This document shows, in pieces, positions 26,990-36,396 of a stretch of 64,000 nucleotides of DNA. Within the stretch, counting starts at the first letter, position 1. Each line of letters opens with the position of its first letter. Source of the DNA: an uncultured Paracoccus sp. Its GTDB lineage: Bacteria; Pseudomonadota; Alphaproteobacteria; Rhodobacterales; Rhodobacteraceae. The notes under the pieces are model-generated. The model made no database searches. It saw nothing but the letters and a program-made list of their open reading frames with translations, and had not been told where the DNA came from. The position numbers and the translations under genes were made by a program. The stretch spans positions 62,001-126,000 of the forward strand of contig NZ_CAMEFG010000003.1 of the NCBI RefSeq assembly GCF_945915435.1, given 5' to 3'.

Positions 26990-27405
26990 GGGCGCAGGTC
27001 CTGAACCATGTCGCGATGCGGGATGCCCGCGTCGTCATAGACCGGGCCAAGGGCGGTGAAGCCCAGCTTTTCGTAAAAGCCAAGCGCGTGGGTCTGCGCG
27101 CCCAGTTTCGCGCGCCGGATGCCGGGCTGGCCACGCAGATGGTCCAGGCCCGCCCGAATCAGCGCAGCCCCCAGCCCCGTGCCGCGCGCATGGGCCAGGA
27201 CGGCGACGCGGGTGATCTTGCCCGTCTCGCCCTGCAACAGCAGGCGCGCGGTGCCGGCGGGCTGGCCGTCCAGCGTGGCCAGCAGATGGATCGCCTGATC
27301 GTCCAGCCCGTCCCATTCCAACTCGCGCGGGACGGATTGTTCGCCGACAAAGACCGTTTCGCGGATGGCGCGGCAGGCGGCGATGTTGCGGGTGACGGCG
27401 ATCAT
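26986..27405 (-). CDS. GNAT family N-acetyltransferase
   Basis: Acetyl-CoA-dependent acetyltransferase of 139 residues, close to ElaA-type proteins. Motif A, the CoA pyrophosphate loop, is [24 protein letters not shown], and motif B is [31 protein letters not shown], ending at the usual FAMILY-length C-terminus. The acceptor is unknown. It overlaps the dapE stop codon by 4 bp and the next gene by 4 bp, making a tight three-gene set. Confidence 0.9.
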   Translation of the reverse strand: MIAVTRNIAACRAIRETVFVGEQSVPRELEWDGLDDQAIHLLATLDGQPAGTARLLLQGETGKITRVAVLAHARGTGLGAALIRAGLDHLRGQPGIRRAKLGAQTHALGFYEKLGFTALGPVYDDAGIPHRDMVQDLRP

Positions 27406-28544
27406 GCGAACCAGCTTTCGAGGATGCGGCCATAGATGCGGGCAAGGTTGCGGACCTCGGCGGCCGGGACGCGCTCATCGACCTGATGCATGAAGCGCCC
27501 GACAAGGCCGAACTCCACCACCGGGCAATGGTCCTTGACGAAGCGCGCGTCCGAGGTCCCGCCCGAGGTGGACAGCACCGGCTGGATGCCGGTTTCCTGC
27601 TGGACCACCCGGCTGACCAGATCGACGAAGGGACCGGGCCGGGTCAGGAAAGCCTCGCCCGAGACATGGGGGGTCACGGTCAGCAAGACGCCGGTTTCAT
27701 CGCTGATGCGGGCCGCGCGGGCGGTGACCTCGCGCGTCAGCCCGGCGCTGTCGTGGCTGTCGTTGAAGCGGATGTTCAGCCGGGCCGAGGCGCGTTCGGG
27801 CACCACGTTCGACGACGGGTTGCCGCAGTCGATGGTCGTCACCTGCACGCCCGAAGGGTCGAAATGCGCCGTGCCCCCGTCCAGCGGCTGGTGGGCCAGC
27901 CCGTCCAGCAGGCGGATCAGGGCATGCAGCGGGTTCCTGACCAGATGCGGATAGGCGACATGGCCCTGCACCCCCTGCGCCTGAATGTCGAAGGTGATCG
28001 AGCCGCGCCGCCCGATCTTGATCATCTCGCCCAGGGTGGTGGGGTTCGACGGCTCGCCCACGATGCAGACGTCCATCCGCTCGTCCCGCTCGGCCATCCA
28101 GTCCAGGATGGCGCGGGTGCCGTCGCGGCTGGGGCCTTCCTCGTCGCCGGTGATGGTCAGCACGATGGCCCCGTCGGCGGGCAGGCGGGGGGCGTATCCG
28201 ATGGCGGCGGCGACAAAGGCGGCGACGCCGGACTTCATGTCGGTGGCGCCGCGGCCCCAGATGATGCCGTCCACCTCGACCCCGGAAAAGGGCGGATGGG
28301 TCCAGCTTGCCGCGTCGCCGGGGGGTACGATGTCGGTGTGGCCGTTGAAGCCGAAGCTCCGCGCCGCGCCCCGCGGGCCAAGGCGCGCGAACAGGTTGGG
28401 CGTGCCGTGGCGGTCGGCGCGGTGGCACTCGAACCCCGCCGCGCCCAGCAATTCGGCCAGCAGCACCAGCGCGCCGCCTTCCTCGGGCGTGACCGAGGGG
28501 CAGCGGATCAGGCGGGCCGTCAGTTCGGCGGGGTCGATATGCAT
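27402..28544 (-). CDS. dapE: succinyl-diaminopimelate desuccinylase
   Basis: Zinc-dependent amidohydrolase of 380 residues that releases succinate from N-succinyl-LL-2,6-diaminopimelate in lysine and peptidoglycan synthesis. Metal and catalytic residues are in [40 protein letters not shown] and ECPV-type C-terminal [26 protein letters not shown] matches the DapE signature. The ATG at 28544 gives the standard [24 protein letters not shown] start. Reading further upstream enters non-coding DNA. Confidence 0.95.
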   Translation of the reverse strand: MHIDPAELTARLIRCPSVTPEEGGALVLLAELLGAAGFECHRADRHGTPNLFARLGPRGAARSFGFNGHTDIVPPGDAASWTHPPFSGVEVDGIIWGRGATDMKSGVAAFVAAAIGYAPRLPADGAIVLTITGDEEGPSRDGTRAILDWMAERDERMDVCIVGEPSNPTTLGEMIKIGRRGSITFDIQAQGVQGHVAYPHLVRNPLHALIRLLDGLAHQPLDGGTAHFDPSGVQVTTIDCGNPSSNVVPERASARLNIRFNDSHDSAGLTREVTARAARISDETGVLLTVTPHVSGEAFLTRPGPFVDLVSRVVQQETGIQPVLSTSGGTSDARFVKDHCPVVEFGLVGRFMHQVDERVPAAEVRNLARIYGRILESWFA

Positions 28545-28612
28545 CAATTGGCCTTTCGCGTTCCGGGTTCGCGCCCCAATCGATATATCCCGCAGGTGCC
28601 CCTTGCCAACCG

Positions 28613-28660
28613 CCCGCAGGCCAAACCTGTGTCCGTGGATACACGCATGCGGGTTTTTTT
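28613..28660 (+). terminator. hairpin with T7 in the leader of the META lipoprotein gene
   Basis: CCCGCA (28613-28618) pairs with TGCGGG (28648-28653), followed by seven T. An inner GTGT/ACAC stem may extend it. It is a plus-strand terminator shape, but no gene lies upstream on that strand, so it may end a small RNA or act as an attenuator for the lipoprotein gene 128 bp downstream. Confidence 0.5.
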
Positions 28661-28741
28661 GCGCCTTGCGGGTCACATTACGGACAAGTTCGGCGCGGAA
28701 GGCTGTTGGCGGGCATGGTTTTTTCATATCGAGGAGCGAAT

Positions 28742-28760
28742 GCGGCCGAAGAACGGCCGC
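28742..28760 (+). promoter_or_regulatory. perfect 7-bp hairpin in the lipoprotein 5' leader
   Basis: GCGGCCG-AAGAA-CGGCCGC is a perfect stem-loop that ends about 12 nt before the GGATGGAG ribosome site. It could shield or stabilise the leader. No known RNA family is recognised. Confidence 0.5.
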
Positions 28761-28787
28761 CGACCCTTTCAACGGATGGAGTGTTCC

Positions 28788-29285
28788 ATGAAGCGTCTTT
28801 TCGCCCTGACCGCCGCCGCCGTCGCCGCGTTCGGCCTTGCCGCATGCGAAAGCGGCACGCCCCGCGACGCGAGCTCGGAAGGTGGCATCCCGATGGGGGA
28901 TTTCGTGCTTGTCGGCATCGGCGCCGACGCGGTGCCCACGCGCAACGTGCGGCTGAACCTGGTTCCCGGCGGGCTGTCGGGCGAAGGTCCCTGCAACAGC
29001 TATCGCGGCACGCTGTCCACGAAATTCCCGGCATTCCGCGTGCAGGAAATGACCTGGACCGACATGTCTTGCCGCCTGAACATCGAGACGCGGCTGGAAG
29101 AGCGTTATTTCCACGCCCTGACCCAGGCCAACCAGGCGGTCTATGAAGGCGGCGTGCTCAAGCTGATGGGTCCGACCTATCTGACCTTTGAACCCGGCCG
29201 TCCCGCCACGCAGGAAGAATTGCAAGCCGCCGCCGCCGCGCAGCTTGCGGGCCAGAACGCGTTGCAGCTGCAGCCGCTTCAGTAA
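28788..29285 (+). CDS. META domain-containing lipoprotein (HslJ-like)
   Basis: Exported lipoprotein of 165 residues. The signal peptide [20 protein letters not shown] ends in a lipobox with Cys at residue 20. The META/HslJ-type domain spans about residues 38-145: [65 protein letters not shown] and [11 protein letters not shown], with the GPCNSY and SCR elements typical of the fold. The family is linked to envelope stress, but the precise role is unknown. GGATGGAG lies 9 nt upstream of the ATG. The 243-bp upstream gap holds a hairpin with a T-run and a second short hairpin. Confidence 0.88.
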   Translation: MKRLFALTAAAVAAFGLAACESGTPRDASSEGGIPMGDFVLVGIGADAVPTRNVRLNLVPGGLSGEGPCNSYRGTLSTKFPAFRVQEMTWTDMSCRLNIETRLEERYFHALTQANQAVYEGGVLKLMGPTYLTFEPGRPATQEELQAAAAAQLAGQNALQLQPLQ

Positions 29286-29287
29286 CC

Positions 29288-29995
29288 TCAGGCCGGTTCG
29301 GGCGCCAGCCGCGCGATCAGCCGCTGGCGGGCCGGGGGCAGCGCGCGGTCCTGCGCCAGCCCCAGATGCAGGAAATGGCCGGTGATGCGCAGCGCATCGG
29401 CCAGCCCGCCATTCCCCGTCCCCCCCAGAAGCGAGGGCAGGGGCAACAGCCGGTCGGCCCATTCGCCCGCCCCCGCATGGCTGACCGCGCGGCCCGTGCG
29501 CGGGCTGACATAGGCCAGCCCGTCCCGCGCGCCGGTCACCGCGCAGCTTGTCAGGTCCAGGCCAAAGCCAAGTTCGTCCAGCAGCGCGATTTCCCACATC
29601 AGATAGGACAGGGCGAAATCCTGCCCCGCGTCGATATGGTCCAGCAGCGATTCGGTCATGTCGGACAGGCGCGGATGAGGGTCGCGCTCGGGCAGGGCGA
29701 AAGCCAGCAGGGCGGTGACCGCGTTCAACCCCGCCAGCGACAGCGCATCGCGCAGCAGGCCCGGACGCGCCCGCGCCGGTTCGGCCTGGAATGTGCCAAG
29801 CTGGTCGGCCAGCCGCGCCCGCCAGCGCAGCGACAGGCGGTTGCCCGGTTGCAGCATCGCCGCCCTTTTTGCGCTGGCCCCGCCGGGAACCAGCCCCGAG
29901 ACGATTCCCGCCTCGTGCGAAAAGACGGTCAGGATGATGCCGTTCTCGCCATGTTTGCGACCCATGATGACGGTCGCCTCGCCGGTCCACTCCAT
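29288..29995 (-). CDS. recO: DNA repair protein RecO
   Basis: Recombination mediator of 235 residues that helps load RecA at gaps with RecF and RecR. The OB-fold N-terminus ([39 protein letters not shown]) and the helical middle ([23 protein letters not shown]) match the family. Zinc-binding cysteines found in some RecO proteins are absent, as is common. The ATG overlaps the recF stop codon (TGATG); a TTG one codon earlier is less likely. Its place directly after recF is unusual for bacteria in which gyrB often follows. Confidence 0.93.
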   Translation of the reverse strand: MEWTGEATVIMGRKHGENGIILTVFSHEAGIVSGLVPGGASAKRAAMLQPGNRLSLRWRARLADQLGTFQAEPARARPGLLRDALSLAGLNAVTALLAFALPERDPHPRLSDMTESLLDHIDAGQDFALSYLMWEIALLDELGFGLDLTSCAVTGARDGLAYVSPRTGRAVSHAGAGEWADRLLPLPSLLGGTGNGGLADALRITGHFLHLGLAQDRALPPARQRLIARLAPEPA

Positions 29996-31074
29996 CAATC
30001 CACCTCGTCGGCGGAGGATCCGCCCTGTTGCAAGGTGACGCGCAGGTAACGCGCGCGGGGGCCGAAGGCGGTGAACAGCTCGCGCCCGGTGCCGGTCAGC
30101 AGCGATTGGGCGGGCAGGGCGCAGATTTCATCGTAAAGCGCGGCGCGGCGGTCGGCGTCCAGATGGGCGGCCACCTCGTCCAGCAGCAGCACCGGACGTT
30201 CCGCCGCCAGAGCCCGCGCATTGGCAAGGATCAGCGAGATCAGCAGCGCCTTCTGTTCCCCGGTCGAGGAAATCGCGGCGGGCATGTCCTGCGGCCCCCA
30301 ATGCGCACCGATATCGGCGCGATGCGGGCCGGACAGGCTGCGCCCGGCGGCCATCTCGCGCGGGCGCATCGCGGCCAGTCGGTCGGCGATGCTGGCGGGG
30401 TCGGGGTCGTCCGCCGCGCCCTCGCCCGGCAGCAGGGTCAGGGTCGCGGCGGGAAAGGCGGTGGCCGCGCCCTGCTGCGCCTGCATCAGCCGGGCGATGG
30501 CATCCTGCCGGTTGCGGGTGATCGCCGCGCCCGATTGCGCCATCTGCGATTCCAGCGCGCGATACCAGCCGCCGTCGCCGACCTGGTCGCGCAGCAGGCG
30601 GTTGCGTTCGCGCATGGCCTTTTCATAGGCCAGCGTTTCCTCGGCATGGTCGGGTGCGAAGCTGAGCGTGATACGGTCCAGGAAACGCCGCCGCGCCTCG
30701 GGCGCATCGGTCCACAGCCGGTCCATCGCGGGGGTCAGCCACAGCACCCGGATCAGCCGCCCAAGGGCGATCTGCGGGGCGGGCTTGTCGTCGATCAGAA
30801 CTTCGCGCGCCTGACCCGGCGCGGCGCCGGTCTGGACCTGCCGGTCGCCGATCTGCGCGCGGATGCGCCAGCCCGCATCGGGACCGCGCCGCGCCTGGTC
30901 GGCGGGCGCCACCTGCCGCAGCCCGCGACCGGGCGACAGCATGGAAACCGCTTCCAGGATATTCGTCTTGCCCGCCCCGTTGGGACCGAAAATCGCCAGC
31001 GGGCGCGCGTCAAGGTCAAGCCGAAGCCGCGCCCAACTGCGAAACTGCGCCAGCGCCAGCCGGTGCAGGGTCAC
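29995..31074 (-). CDS. recF: DNA replication and repair protein RecF
   Basis: SMC-like ATPase of 359 residues that binds gapped DNA. Walker A is [18 protein letters not shown], the ABC signature region is [17 protein letters not shown] and Walker B is [27 protein letters not shown] is a RecF-specific stretch. It overlaps dnaN by 4 bp and recO by 1 bp, so dnaN, recF and recO form one coupled unit. Confidence 0.96.
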   Translation of the reverse strand: MTLHRLALAQFRSWARLRLDLDARPLAIFGPNGAGKTNILEAVSMLSPGRGLRQVAPADQARRGPDAGWRIRAQIGDRQVQTGAAPGQAREVLIDDKPAPQIALGRLIRVLWLTPAMDRLWTDAPEARRRFLDRITLSFAPDHAEETLAYEKAMRERNRLLRDQVGDGGWYRALESQMAQSGAAITRNRQDAIARLMQAQQGAATAFPAATLTLLPGEGAADDPDPASIADRLAAMRPREMAAGRSLSGPHRADIGAHWGPQDMPAAISSTGEQKALLISLILANARALAAERPVLLLDEVAAHLDADRRAALYDEICALPAQSLLTGTGRELFTAFGPRARYLRVTLQQGGSSADEVD

Positions 31075-32189
31075 ACGCGCATCGGCATGACGACATAGAC
31101 CGCGCTGGTGTCGCCGCCCTCGCGGATCAGCGCCGCGTCACCCGAGCCGTTGAACAGAAAGACGGCGTTCTCACGCTCGATCTGGCTGGCGATCTCGTGC
31201 AGGTATTTGGCGTTGAAGCCGATCTCCAGCGGATCGTCGGCATAGGCGACGGCCAGTTCCTCGTCGGCGGCGCCCGCGTCGGGGGCGTTGACGGACAGGA
31301 CCAGCCGGTCCTCGTCCAGCGCCAGCTTGACCGCGCGCGAGCGTTCGCTGCTGACGGTCGCCACCCGGTCCACGGCCTTGGCGAAATCGCCCGCGTCCAC
31401 CTCGAGCTTGCGGGTGTTCGAGGCGGGGATCACGCGGGTATAGTCGGGGAAGGTCCCGTCGATGACCTTGGATGTCAGCGTGATCGTCGGCGTCGCGAAA
31501 CGCACCTTGGTTTCGCTGACGGAAACGGCGATCTGCGCCTCGTCATCGTCCAGCAGCTTGCGCAATTCGTTGACCGTCTTGCGCGGCACGATGACGCCGG
31601 GCATATCCGCCGCCCCTTCGGGCAGGGGGGCGTCGATGCGGGCCAGCCGGTGGCCGTCGGTCGCCACGCAGCGCAGGGCGGGGCCGTCCTCGGACTGCGC
31701 CACATGCATGTAGACGCCGTTCAGGTAATAGCGCGTTTCCTCGTTCGAGATCGCGAATTTCGACTTGTCGAACAGCCGCCGCAGGATCGGGGCGGGGGCG
31801 GTGAAATTGGCGCCGTATTCGGTCGTGGACATGACCGGAAAATCCTCGCGCGGGAGCGTCGCAAGGCTGAAGTTGGAACGCCCCGCCTGCACGGTCAGCC
31901 GCTCGGACGCCGCATCGACGCTGATCGCGACCAGCGCGCCGTCGGGCAGCTTGCGGGCGATGTCGTTGAGCATGCTGGCCGAAACCGTGGTTGCGCCGGG
32001 GCGCTCGACCTGCGCGGGGGCGCGGTCCACGACCTCGGTATCCAGGTCGGTGGCGCGGAAGCTGACGCCCTCGGGCACGGCCTCGATCAGCACGTTGGCC
32101 AGGATGGGGATGGTGTTGCGGCGTTCGACCACGGATTGAGCCTGTGCAACGGCTTTCACGAGAACGGCGCGCTCGATCGAGAATTTCAT
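31071..32189 (-). CDS. dnaN: DNA polymerase III beta clamp
   Basis: Sliding clamp of 372 residues made of three similar domains. MKFSIERAVLVKAVAQAQSVVERRNTIPILANVLIEA opens the first. The C-terminus [16 protein letters not shown] is the conserved end that forms the partner-binding pocket. It confers processivity on Pol III and recruits other polymerases. It lies 102 bp downstream of dnaA on the same strand, the standard arrangement. Confidence 0.97.
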   Translation of the reverse strand: MKFSIERAVLVKAVAQAQSVVERRNTIPILANVLIEAVPEGVSFRATDLDTEVVDRAPAQVERPGATTVSASMLNDIARKLPDGALVAISVDAASERLTVQAGRSNFSLATLPREDFPVMSTTEYGANFTAPAPILRRLFDKSKFAISNEETRYYLNGVYMHVAQSEDGPALRCVATDGHRLARIDAPLPEGAADMPGVIVPRKTVNELRKLLDDDEAQIAVSVSETKVRFATPTITLTSKVIDGTFPDYTRVIPASNTRKLEVDAGDFAKAVDRVATVSSERSRAVKLALDEDRLVLSVNAPDAGAADEELAVAYADDPLEIGFNAKYLHEIASQIERENAVFLFNGSGDAALIREGGDTSAVYVVMPMRV

Positions 32190-32291
32190 GGTCGGTCCCT
32201 TGTTCTCTCACCTGGACGGGGACGCCCGGTCCCCTGCGGTGCCGCGCAATTTCAATGGAATCCGCGCGACGGTCAAGACGCCAAGGACGCC

Positions 32292-33644
32292 TTACGCCTC
32301 AAGAAGGCGGCGAAGCAGGTCCAGATCCTCGGCAATCGTGTGGTCCGAGCCGCGCAACTCCTCGATCTTGCGGACGCCGTGCATGATGGTCGTGTGGTCG
32401 CGCCCGCCGAATCGGCGCCCGATCTCGGGCAGGGAACGCGAGGTCATCTGCTTGGCCAGATACATCGCGACCTGACGCGGGCGGGCGACGGTGCGCACAC
32501 GTTTCGGCCCGATCATGTCCGACAGGCGGATGTTGTAATGTTCGGCGACCTTGCGTTGGATTTCCTCGATCGTCAGCTTGCGGTCGGATGAGCGCAGGAT
32601 GTCGGCAAGGCATTCCTGCGTCATGTCCAGCGTGATCTCGCGCCCCATCAGGCTGGCAAAGGCGAAAAGCCGTTGCAGCGCGCCCTCCAGCACCCGCACG
32701 TTCGAGGTGATGCGGGCGGCCAGGAACTCCAGCACGCCGGGGGCGATGACAAGGCCGGGGTGGCTGGCGCGGAAGGTCTCGGTCTTGGATTGCAGGATCG
32801 ACAGGCGCAATTCGTAATCGGTCGGGTGCAGGTCCACGATCAACCCGCAGCTAAGGCGCGACTTGATGCGCTCCTCCATGTCCTTGATCTCGCCCGGTGC
32901 GCGGTCGGCGGAAATCACGATCTGCTTACCCTGATCGACCAGCGCATTGAAAGTATGGAAGAATTCTTCCTGCGTCGAATCCTTGCCGGCGATGAATTGG
33001 ACGTCATCGACCATCAGGACGGAAACCGTGCGGAACATTTCCTTGAAATCCATGATGCTGCGTTCGCGCAGGGCTTGGACGAAGCGATACATGAATTGCT
33101 CGGCCGACAGGTAAAGCACCCGCGCCTCGGGCTGGCGGGCCTGCATCTCGCGCGCGATGGCATGCATCAGGTGGGTCTTGCCCAGACCCACGCCGCCATA
33201 GAGGAACAGCGGATTGAAGGTGACAGGCCCGCCCTCGGCCACGCGGCGGGCGGCGGCATGGGCCAGTTCGTTGGGCTTGCCGACGATGAAATTGTCGAAG
33301 GTGAAGCGGTTGTCCAAGGGCGCGGTCAGGTCGTCGTCCTGCCTGCGGACCGTGGGTCTGATGGCCGGGCCCTTGCCCGCCGCGGGCTTGCGGCCGCGGG
33401 TGCTGGCGGGGGCCACGTCGAAGGTGATCCGCTGCACGGGGTTGCCGGTGATTTCCAGCACCTTCTGGATGTCGTCGCTGTAATGGCGCGAGACCCAGTC
33501 CGACAGGAAGCGCGTCGGACAGGCGATCGCGGCGGTGTCGCCTTGAATCGAGGTCAGCCGAAGCGGTGCGATCCAGGTCGCGAAATTGTCGGTCCCAACG
33601 ATTCGTTCAAGTTCGGCACGCGCCTGCCCCCAGATTTTATCCAT
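32292..33644 (-). CDS. dnaA: chromosomal replication initiator DnaA
   Basis: Initiator ATPase of 450 residues. Domain I is residues ~1-75. The AAA+ core carries Walker A in FLYGGVGLGKTHLMHAI and Walker B in VLMVDDVQFIAGK. The C-terminal DNA-binding helix-turn-helix includes RPRQVAMYLAKQMTSRSLPEIGRRFGGRDHTTIMHGVRKI. The ATG at 33644 gives MDKIWGQARAELERIVG; a TTG nine codons earlier is open but badly spaced from any ribosome site. The leader contains a perfect hairpin and a long AT-rich tract. Confidence 0.96.
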   Translation of the reverse strand: MDKIWGQARAELERIVGTDNFATWIAPLRLTSIQGDTAAIACPTRFLSDWVSRHYSDDIQKVLEITGNPVQRITFDVAPASTRGRKPAAGKGPAIRPTVRRQDDDLTAPLDNRFTFDNFIVGKPNELAHAAARRVAEGGPVTFNPLFLYGGVGLGKTHLMHAIAREMQARQPEARVLYLSAEQFMYRFVQALRERSIMDFKEMFRTVSVLMVDDVQFIAGKDSTQEEFFHTFNALVDQGKQIVISADRAPGEIKDMEERIKSRLSCGLIVDLHPTDYELRLSILQSKTETFRASHPGLVIAPGVLEFLAARITSNVRVLEGALQRLFAFASLMGREITLDMTQECLADILRSSDRKLTIEEIQRKVAEHYNIRLSDMIGPKRVRTVARPRQVAMYLAKQMTSRSLPEIGRRFGGRDHTTIMHGVRKIEELRGSDHTIAEDLDLLRRLLEA

Positions 33645-33673
33645 TGTGACCAGTCCGTTCAGAGTCCCCAACC

Positions 33674-33694
33674 CCTGCCGGAACCCCCGGCAGG
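33674..33694 (-). promoter_or_regulatory. perfect 8-bp hairpin in the dnaA leader
   Basis: CCTGCCGG-AACCC-CCGGCAGG forms a perfect stem-loop 30 nt upstream of the dnaA ATG. It has no T-run on the dnaA side, so it is not a normal terminator. It could influence translation or stability of the dnaA mRNA. Confidence 0.5.
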
Positions 33695-34136
33695 ACCAGC
33701 GTGATCGCCCATCGACATGGGGAACCCGGATGCGGGCGGCGCACGCCCCCGCGCTTTCCGGCGGAAAGCAGGGACGGGCCGCGAGGCAGCCGAAGATCGC
33801 ATTCAGACAGAAAACCCGTGCCGGTGGCAGCCGACAATCGTGTTTCGCGACCAGAAACGGACAGGGCTGGCCCCGTCAGTCGCTGGCCGGTCCGGCTTTG
33901 CCGACGGCAGCGTCGGCATGGCTGGATCGTGTCCCCCAGGTGCGAAAGGTGAATCGCAGGGGCAAGCTAGCAACAAGCTGGCGGCGGGGGCAACCGAACT
34001 TCACGCTTGACAGATGTTTTAGCCAAACGAATCTGACAGGGGCGTGACATTTTCTCGACAACCCTTAATATGATTAAAAATCAATGCATTAAGTAAAAAC
34101 AGCTTGACCCTTGGGCAAGCCGTCATGCCCAAACGG
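33695..34136 (-). other. dnaA leader/promoter region with an AT-rich tract
   Basis: The dnaA-rpsT gap is 557 bp and holds no gene. A strongly AT-rich tract lies at about 34065-34115 in otherwise GC-rich DNA. Two GANTC sites, the target of the alphaproteobacterial CcrM methylase, are at 33951-33955 and 34029-34033. I find no good match to a DnaA box (TTATCCACA), so I do not call an origin. Confidence 0.55.
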
Positions 34137-34167
34137 AAAAAGGGGCGCGCCCTGGCAGGCGCACCCC
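34137..34167 (-). terminator. rpsT terminator
   Basis: On the minus strand GGGGTGCGCC and GGCGCGCCCC form a 10-bp stem (one G-U pair) with a 6-nt loop, followed by TTTTT. It lies 34 bp after the rpsT stop and separates rpsT from dnaA. Confidence 0.88.
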
Positions 34168-34201
34168 GAAAAGGGACCCGAAGCCCCGGATTTGCAGGCG
34201 A

Positions 34202-34471
34202 TCAGGCCGCCGACAGCGCCTTGACGCGGGCAGCCAGGCGCGAGATCTTGCGCGAAGCGGTGTTCTTGTGAACGACGCCCTTGGTCACGCCGCGCATCAG
34301 TTCAGGCTGGGCGGCGCGCAGGGCTTCCTTGGCGGAATCGGCGTTGCCGCTGGCGATGGCTTCCTCGACCTTGCGCAGGAAGGTGCGGATGCGCGAGCGG
34401 CGCGCCTTGTTGACGGCGGTGCGGCGCTCGATCTGGCGGGCGCGTTTCTTGGACTGGGGCGTGTTTGCCAT
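34202..34471 (-). CDS. rpsT: 30S ribosomal protein S20
   Basis: Small basic primary 16S rRNA-binding protein of 89 residues ([27 protein letters not shown], then ending [15 protein letters not shown]), full length. It is upstream of dnaA on the same strand, as in many alphaproteobacteria, but ends in its own terminator. Confidence 0.97.
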   Translation of the reverse strand: MANTPQSKKRARQIERRTAVNKARRSRIRTFLRKVEEAIASGNADSAKEALRAAQPELMRGVTKGVVHKNTASRKISRLAARVKALSAA

Positions 34472-34618
34472 GGGATGCGGTCCTGTTCTTCAAATGTCCT
34501 GATCGCGCAAAAGCCCACGGCACCGTCCCGAAGGACGGTCATGATTCTTGCCTTGAGCGGGCCCACGCGCATGTAGCCCCGGCCTATACAGGCGGCGGGG
34601 CCGAAAGCCAAGCGGAAA

Positions 34619-35395
34619 TCAGCGGTCGCGGAACTGCGGCTCGCGTTTGTCCATGAAGGCGCCCATGCCTTCCTTCTGGTCCTCGGTCGAGAACAGCGCG
34701 GCAAAGGAACGGCGCTCGAACAGGATGCCCTCGTCCAGCGAGGTTTCCTCGGCACGGTGGACGCATTCCTTGGCGGCCATGACCGAAAGGCGCGATTTCT
34801 CGGCGATCTTGCGGGCGATGGCCAGCGCCTCGGGGACCAGCTTGGCGGCGGGGAAGATGCGGCTGACAAGGCCCGCGCGCTCGGCCTCGGCTGCGTCCAT
34901 GAAGCGGCCGGTCAGGACCATGTCCATCGCCTTGGACCTGCCGATCAGCCGGGCCAGCCGCTGCGTGCCGCCCATGCCGGGAATGATGCCCAGGTTGATC
35001 TCGGGCTGGCCGAACCTGGCGGTATCGGCGCAGACGATGAAGTCGCAGGCCATCGCCAGTTCGCACCCGCCGCCAAGCGCATAGCCCGACACGGCCGCGA
35101 TGACCGGCTTGCGCGTGCCGGTGATGCGCTTGAAATCGTCGCCGAACATGTTGGTGGCAAACACGTCGGCATAGGTTTTCCCGGCCATTTCCTTGATATC
35201 GGCCCCGGCGGCAAAGGCCTTTTCGCTGCCGGTCACGACGATGGCGCGGATATTGTCGTTCCGGTCGGCCTCTTGCAGCGCGTCGGCCAGTTCCCGCACC
35301 AGGTCCGAGTTCAGCGCGTTCAGCGCATCGGGACGGTTCAGCCGGATCAGCGCGACGTGATCTTCGGTTTCGACAATCAGATTCTGGTATGCCAT
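34619..35395 (-). CDS. enoyl-CoA hydratase
   Basis: Crotonase of 258 residues hydrating trans-2-enoyl-CoA. Both catalytic glutamates are present, in YALGGGCELAMACDF and FGQPEINLGIIPGMGGTQRL. The oxyanion-hole segment is KAFAAGADIKEMA. The C-terminus GAFMDKREPQFRDR is typical of the mitochondrial-like short-chain hydratase group (FadB1/PaaF-like). It stands alone between rpsT and mutM, away from the beta-oxidation genes at the window start. Confidence 0.94.
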   Translation of the reverse strand: MAYQNLIVETEDHVALIRLNRPDALNALNSDLVRELADALQEADRNDNIRAIVVTGSEKAFAAGADIKEMAGKTYADVFATNMFGDDFKRITGTRKPVIAAVSGYALGGGCELAMACDFIVCADTARFGQPEINLGIIPGMGGTQRLARLIGRSKAMDMVLTGRFMDAAEAERAGLVSRIFPAAKLVPEALAIARKIAEKSRLSVMAAKECVHRAEETSLDEGILFERRSFAALFSTEDQKEGMGAFMDKREPQFRDR

Positions 35396-35475
35396 CTGGC
35401 GACGCCTCTTTTCAGCTTCGGACCCGTTGCGCCGATTCCTAGCAGCCGGGCGCGGCCCTGACCAGCCGCGCCGCG

Positions 35476-36321
35476 TCAGTGCTGGCAGGCGGCGCAGAAG
35501 AAGCTGGACCGCCCCGCCTGCGTGATGCGCCGGATGCCGCCCGTGCAGCCGGGCGTGGGACAGGGCGCGCCTTCGCGGTCGTAGACGCGGAAGCTGTGCT
35601 GGAAATAGCCCAGTTCCCCGCTCGCCTGCCGGTGGTCGCGCAGCGACGATCCGCCCGCCGCGATCGCCTCGTTCAGCACGTCGCGGATATGGGCGGTCAG
35701 CGATTCGATCCGCGCCCGCCCGATCCGCCCGGCGGCGCGGCGCGGGTCGATCCCGGCGCGGTGCAGCGATTCCGAGACGTAGATATTGCCAAGCCCCGCC
35801 ACGATGCGCTGGTCCAGCAGCGCCGATTTGATCGCCGTGGCGCGGCCCTTCAGCGCGGCGGCCAGCACCTCGGGGGTGAAATCGTCCGACAGCGGCTCGG
35901 GGCCGAGCCGGGCGAAGGCGGCGGGTTCGTCGCCCTCGCGTAGCAGATCGACCATGCCGAAGCGGCGCGCGTCGTTGAAGGTGACGGTCGTGCCTTGGTC
36001 GGTGGTCAGCACGACATGATCGTGGCGCGGCAGGATCGCCGGGTCGCGGTGGTAATCCGCCGTCGCGGCCCCCTCGATCAGCAGCCGCCCCGACATGCCC
36101 AGGTGCAGCAGCAACGTGCCGCGCCCGTCCAGGTCGGCCAGCAGGTATTTCGAGCGCCGCCGCAATCCGACGACCCGCGCCCCGGTCAGCACCTGCACCA
36201 GATCGGGCGGCAGGGGGCGGCGCAGATCGGGGCGGCGGGCCTCGGCGCGGGCGATCACGCGGCCCTCGAGGTGGGGGGCAAGGCCGCGAAGGACGGTTTC
36301 GACCTCTGGCAGTTCTGGCAT
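35476..36321 (-). CDS. mutM: formamidopyrimidine-DNA glycosylase
   Basis: Base-excision repair enzyme of 281 residues that removes 8-oxoguanine and nicks the strand. The N-terminal catalytic Pro and Glu are in [14 protein letters not shown], the conserved Lys is in [10 protein letters not shown], and the helix-two-turn-helix is [18 protein letters not shown]. The C-terminal zinc finger has CPTPGC and FFCAACQ. The start at 36321 is fixed because Pro must follow the initiator Met. It is divergent from ubiE with a 75-bp gap. Confidence 0.97.
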   Translation of the reverse strand: MPELPEVETVLRGLAPHLEGRVIARAEARRPDLRRPLPPDLVQVLTGARVVGLRRRSKYLLADLDGRGTLLLHLGMSGRLLIEGAATADYHRDPAILPRHDHVVLTTDQGTTVTFNDARRFGMVDLLREGDEPAAFARLGPEPLSDDFTPEVLAAALKGRATAIKSALLDQRIVAGLGNIYVSESLHRAGIDPRRAAGRIGRARIESLTAHIRDVLNEAIAAGGSSLRDHRQASGELGYFQHSFRVYDREGAPCPTPGCTGGIRRITQAGRSSFFCAACQH

Positions 36322-36396
36322 TTTCTTCCCATTCGTCGCATGGTGCGCCGCGCGCATCCGCATTAACTGGGCGCGAAACAGGCGAACGGCAAGCAT

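Noticed and set aside
28545..29990. A long upstream extension of dapE through the lipoprotein and recO region
   Set aside because: DapE proteins start at [12 protein letters not shown]. The upstream part overlaps genuine genes and an intergenic hairpin.
33645..34201. Replication origin in the dnaA-rpsT gap
   Set aside because: The gap is AT-rich in part, but no clear TTATCCACA-type DnaA boxes were seen. Gene order alone is not enough in alphaproteobacteria.
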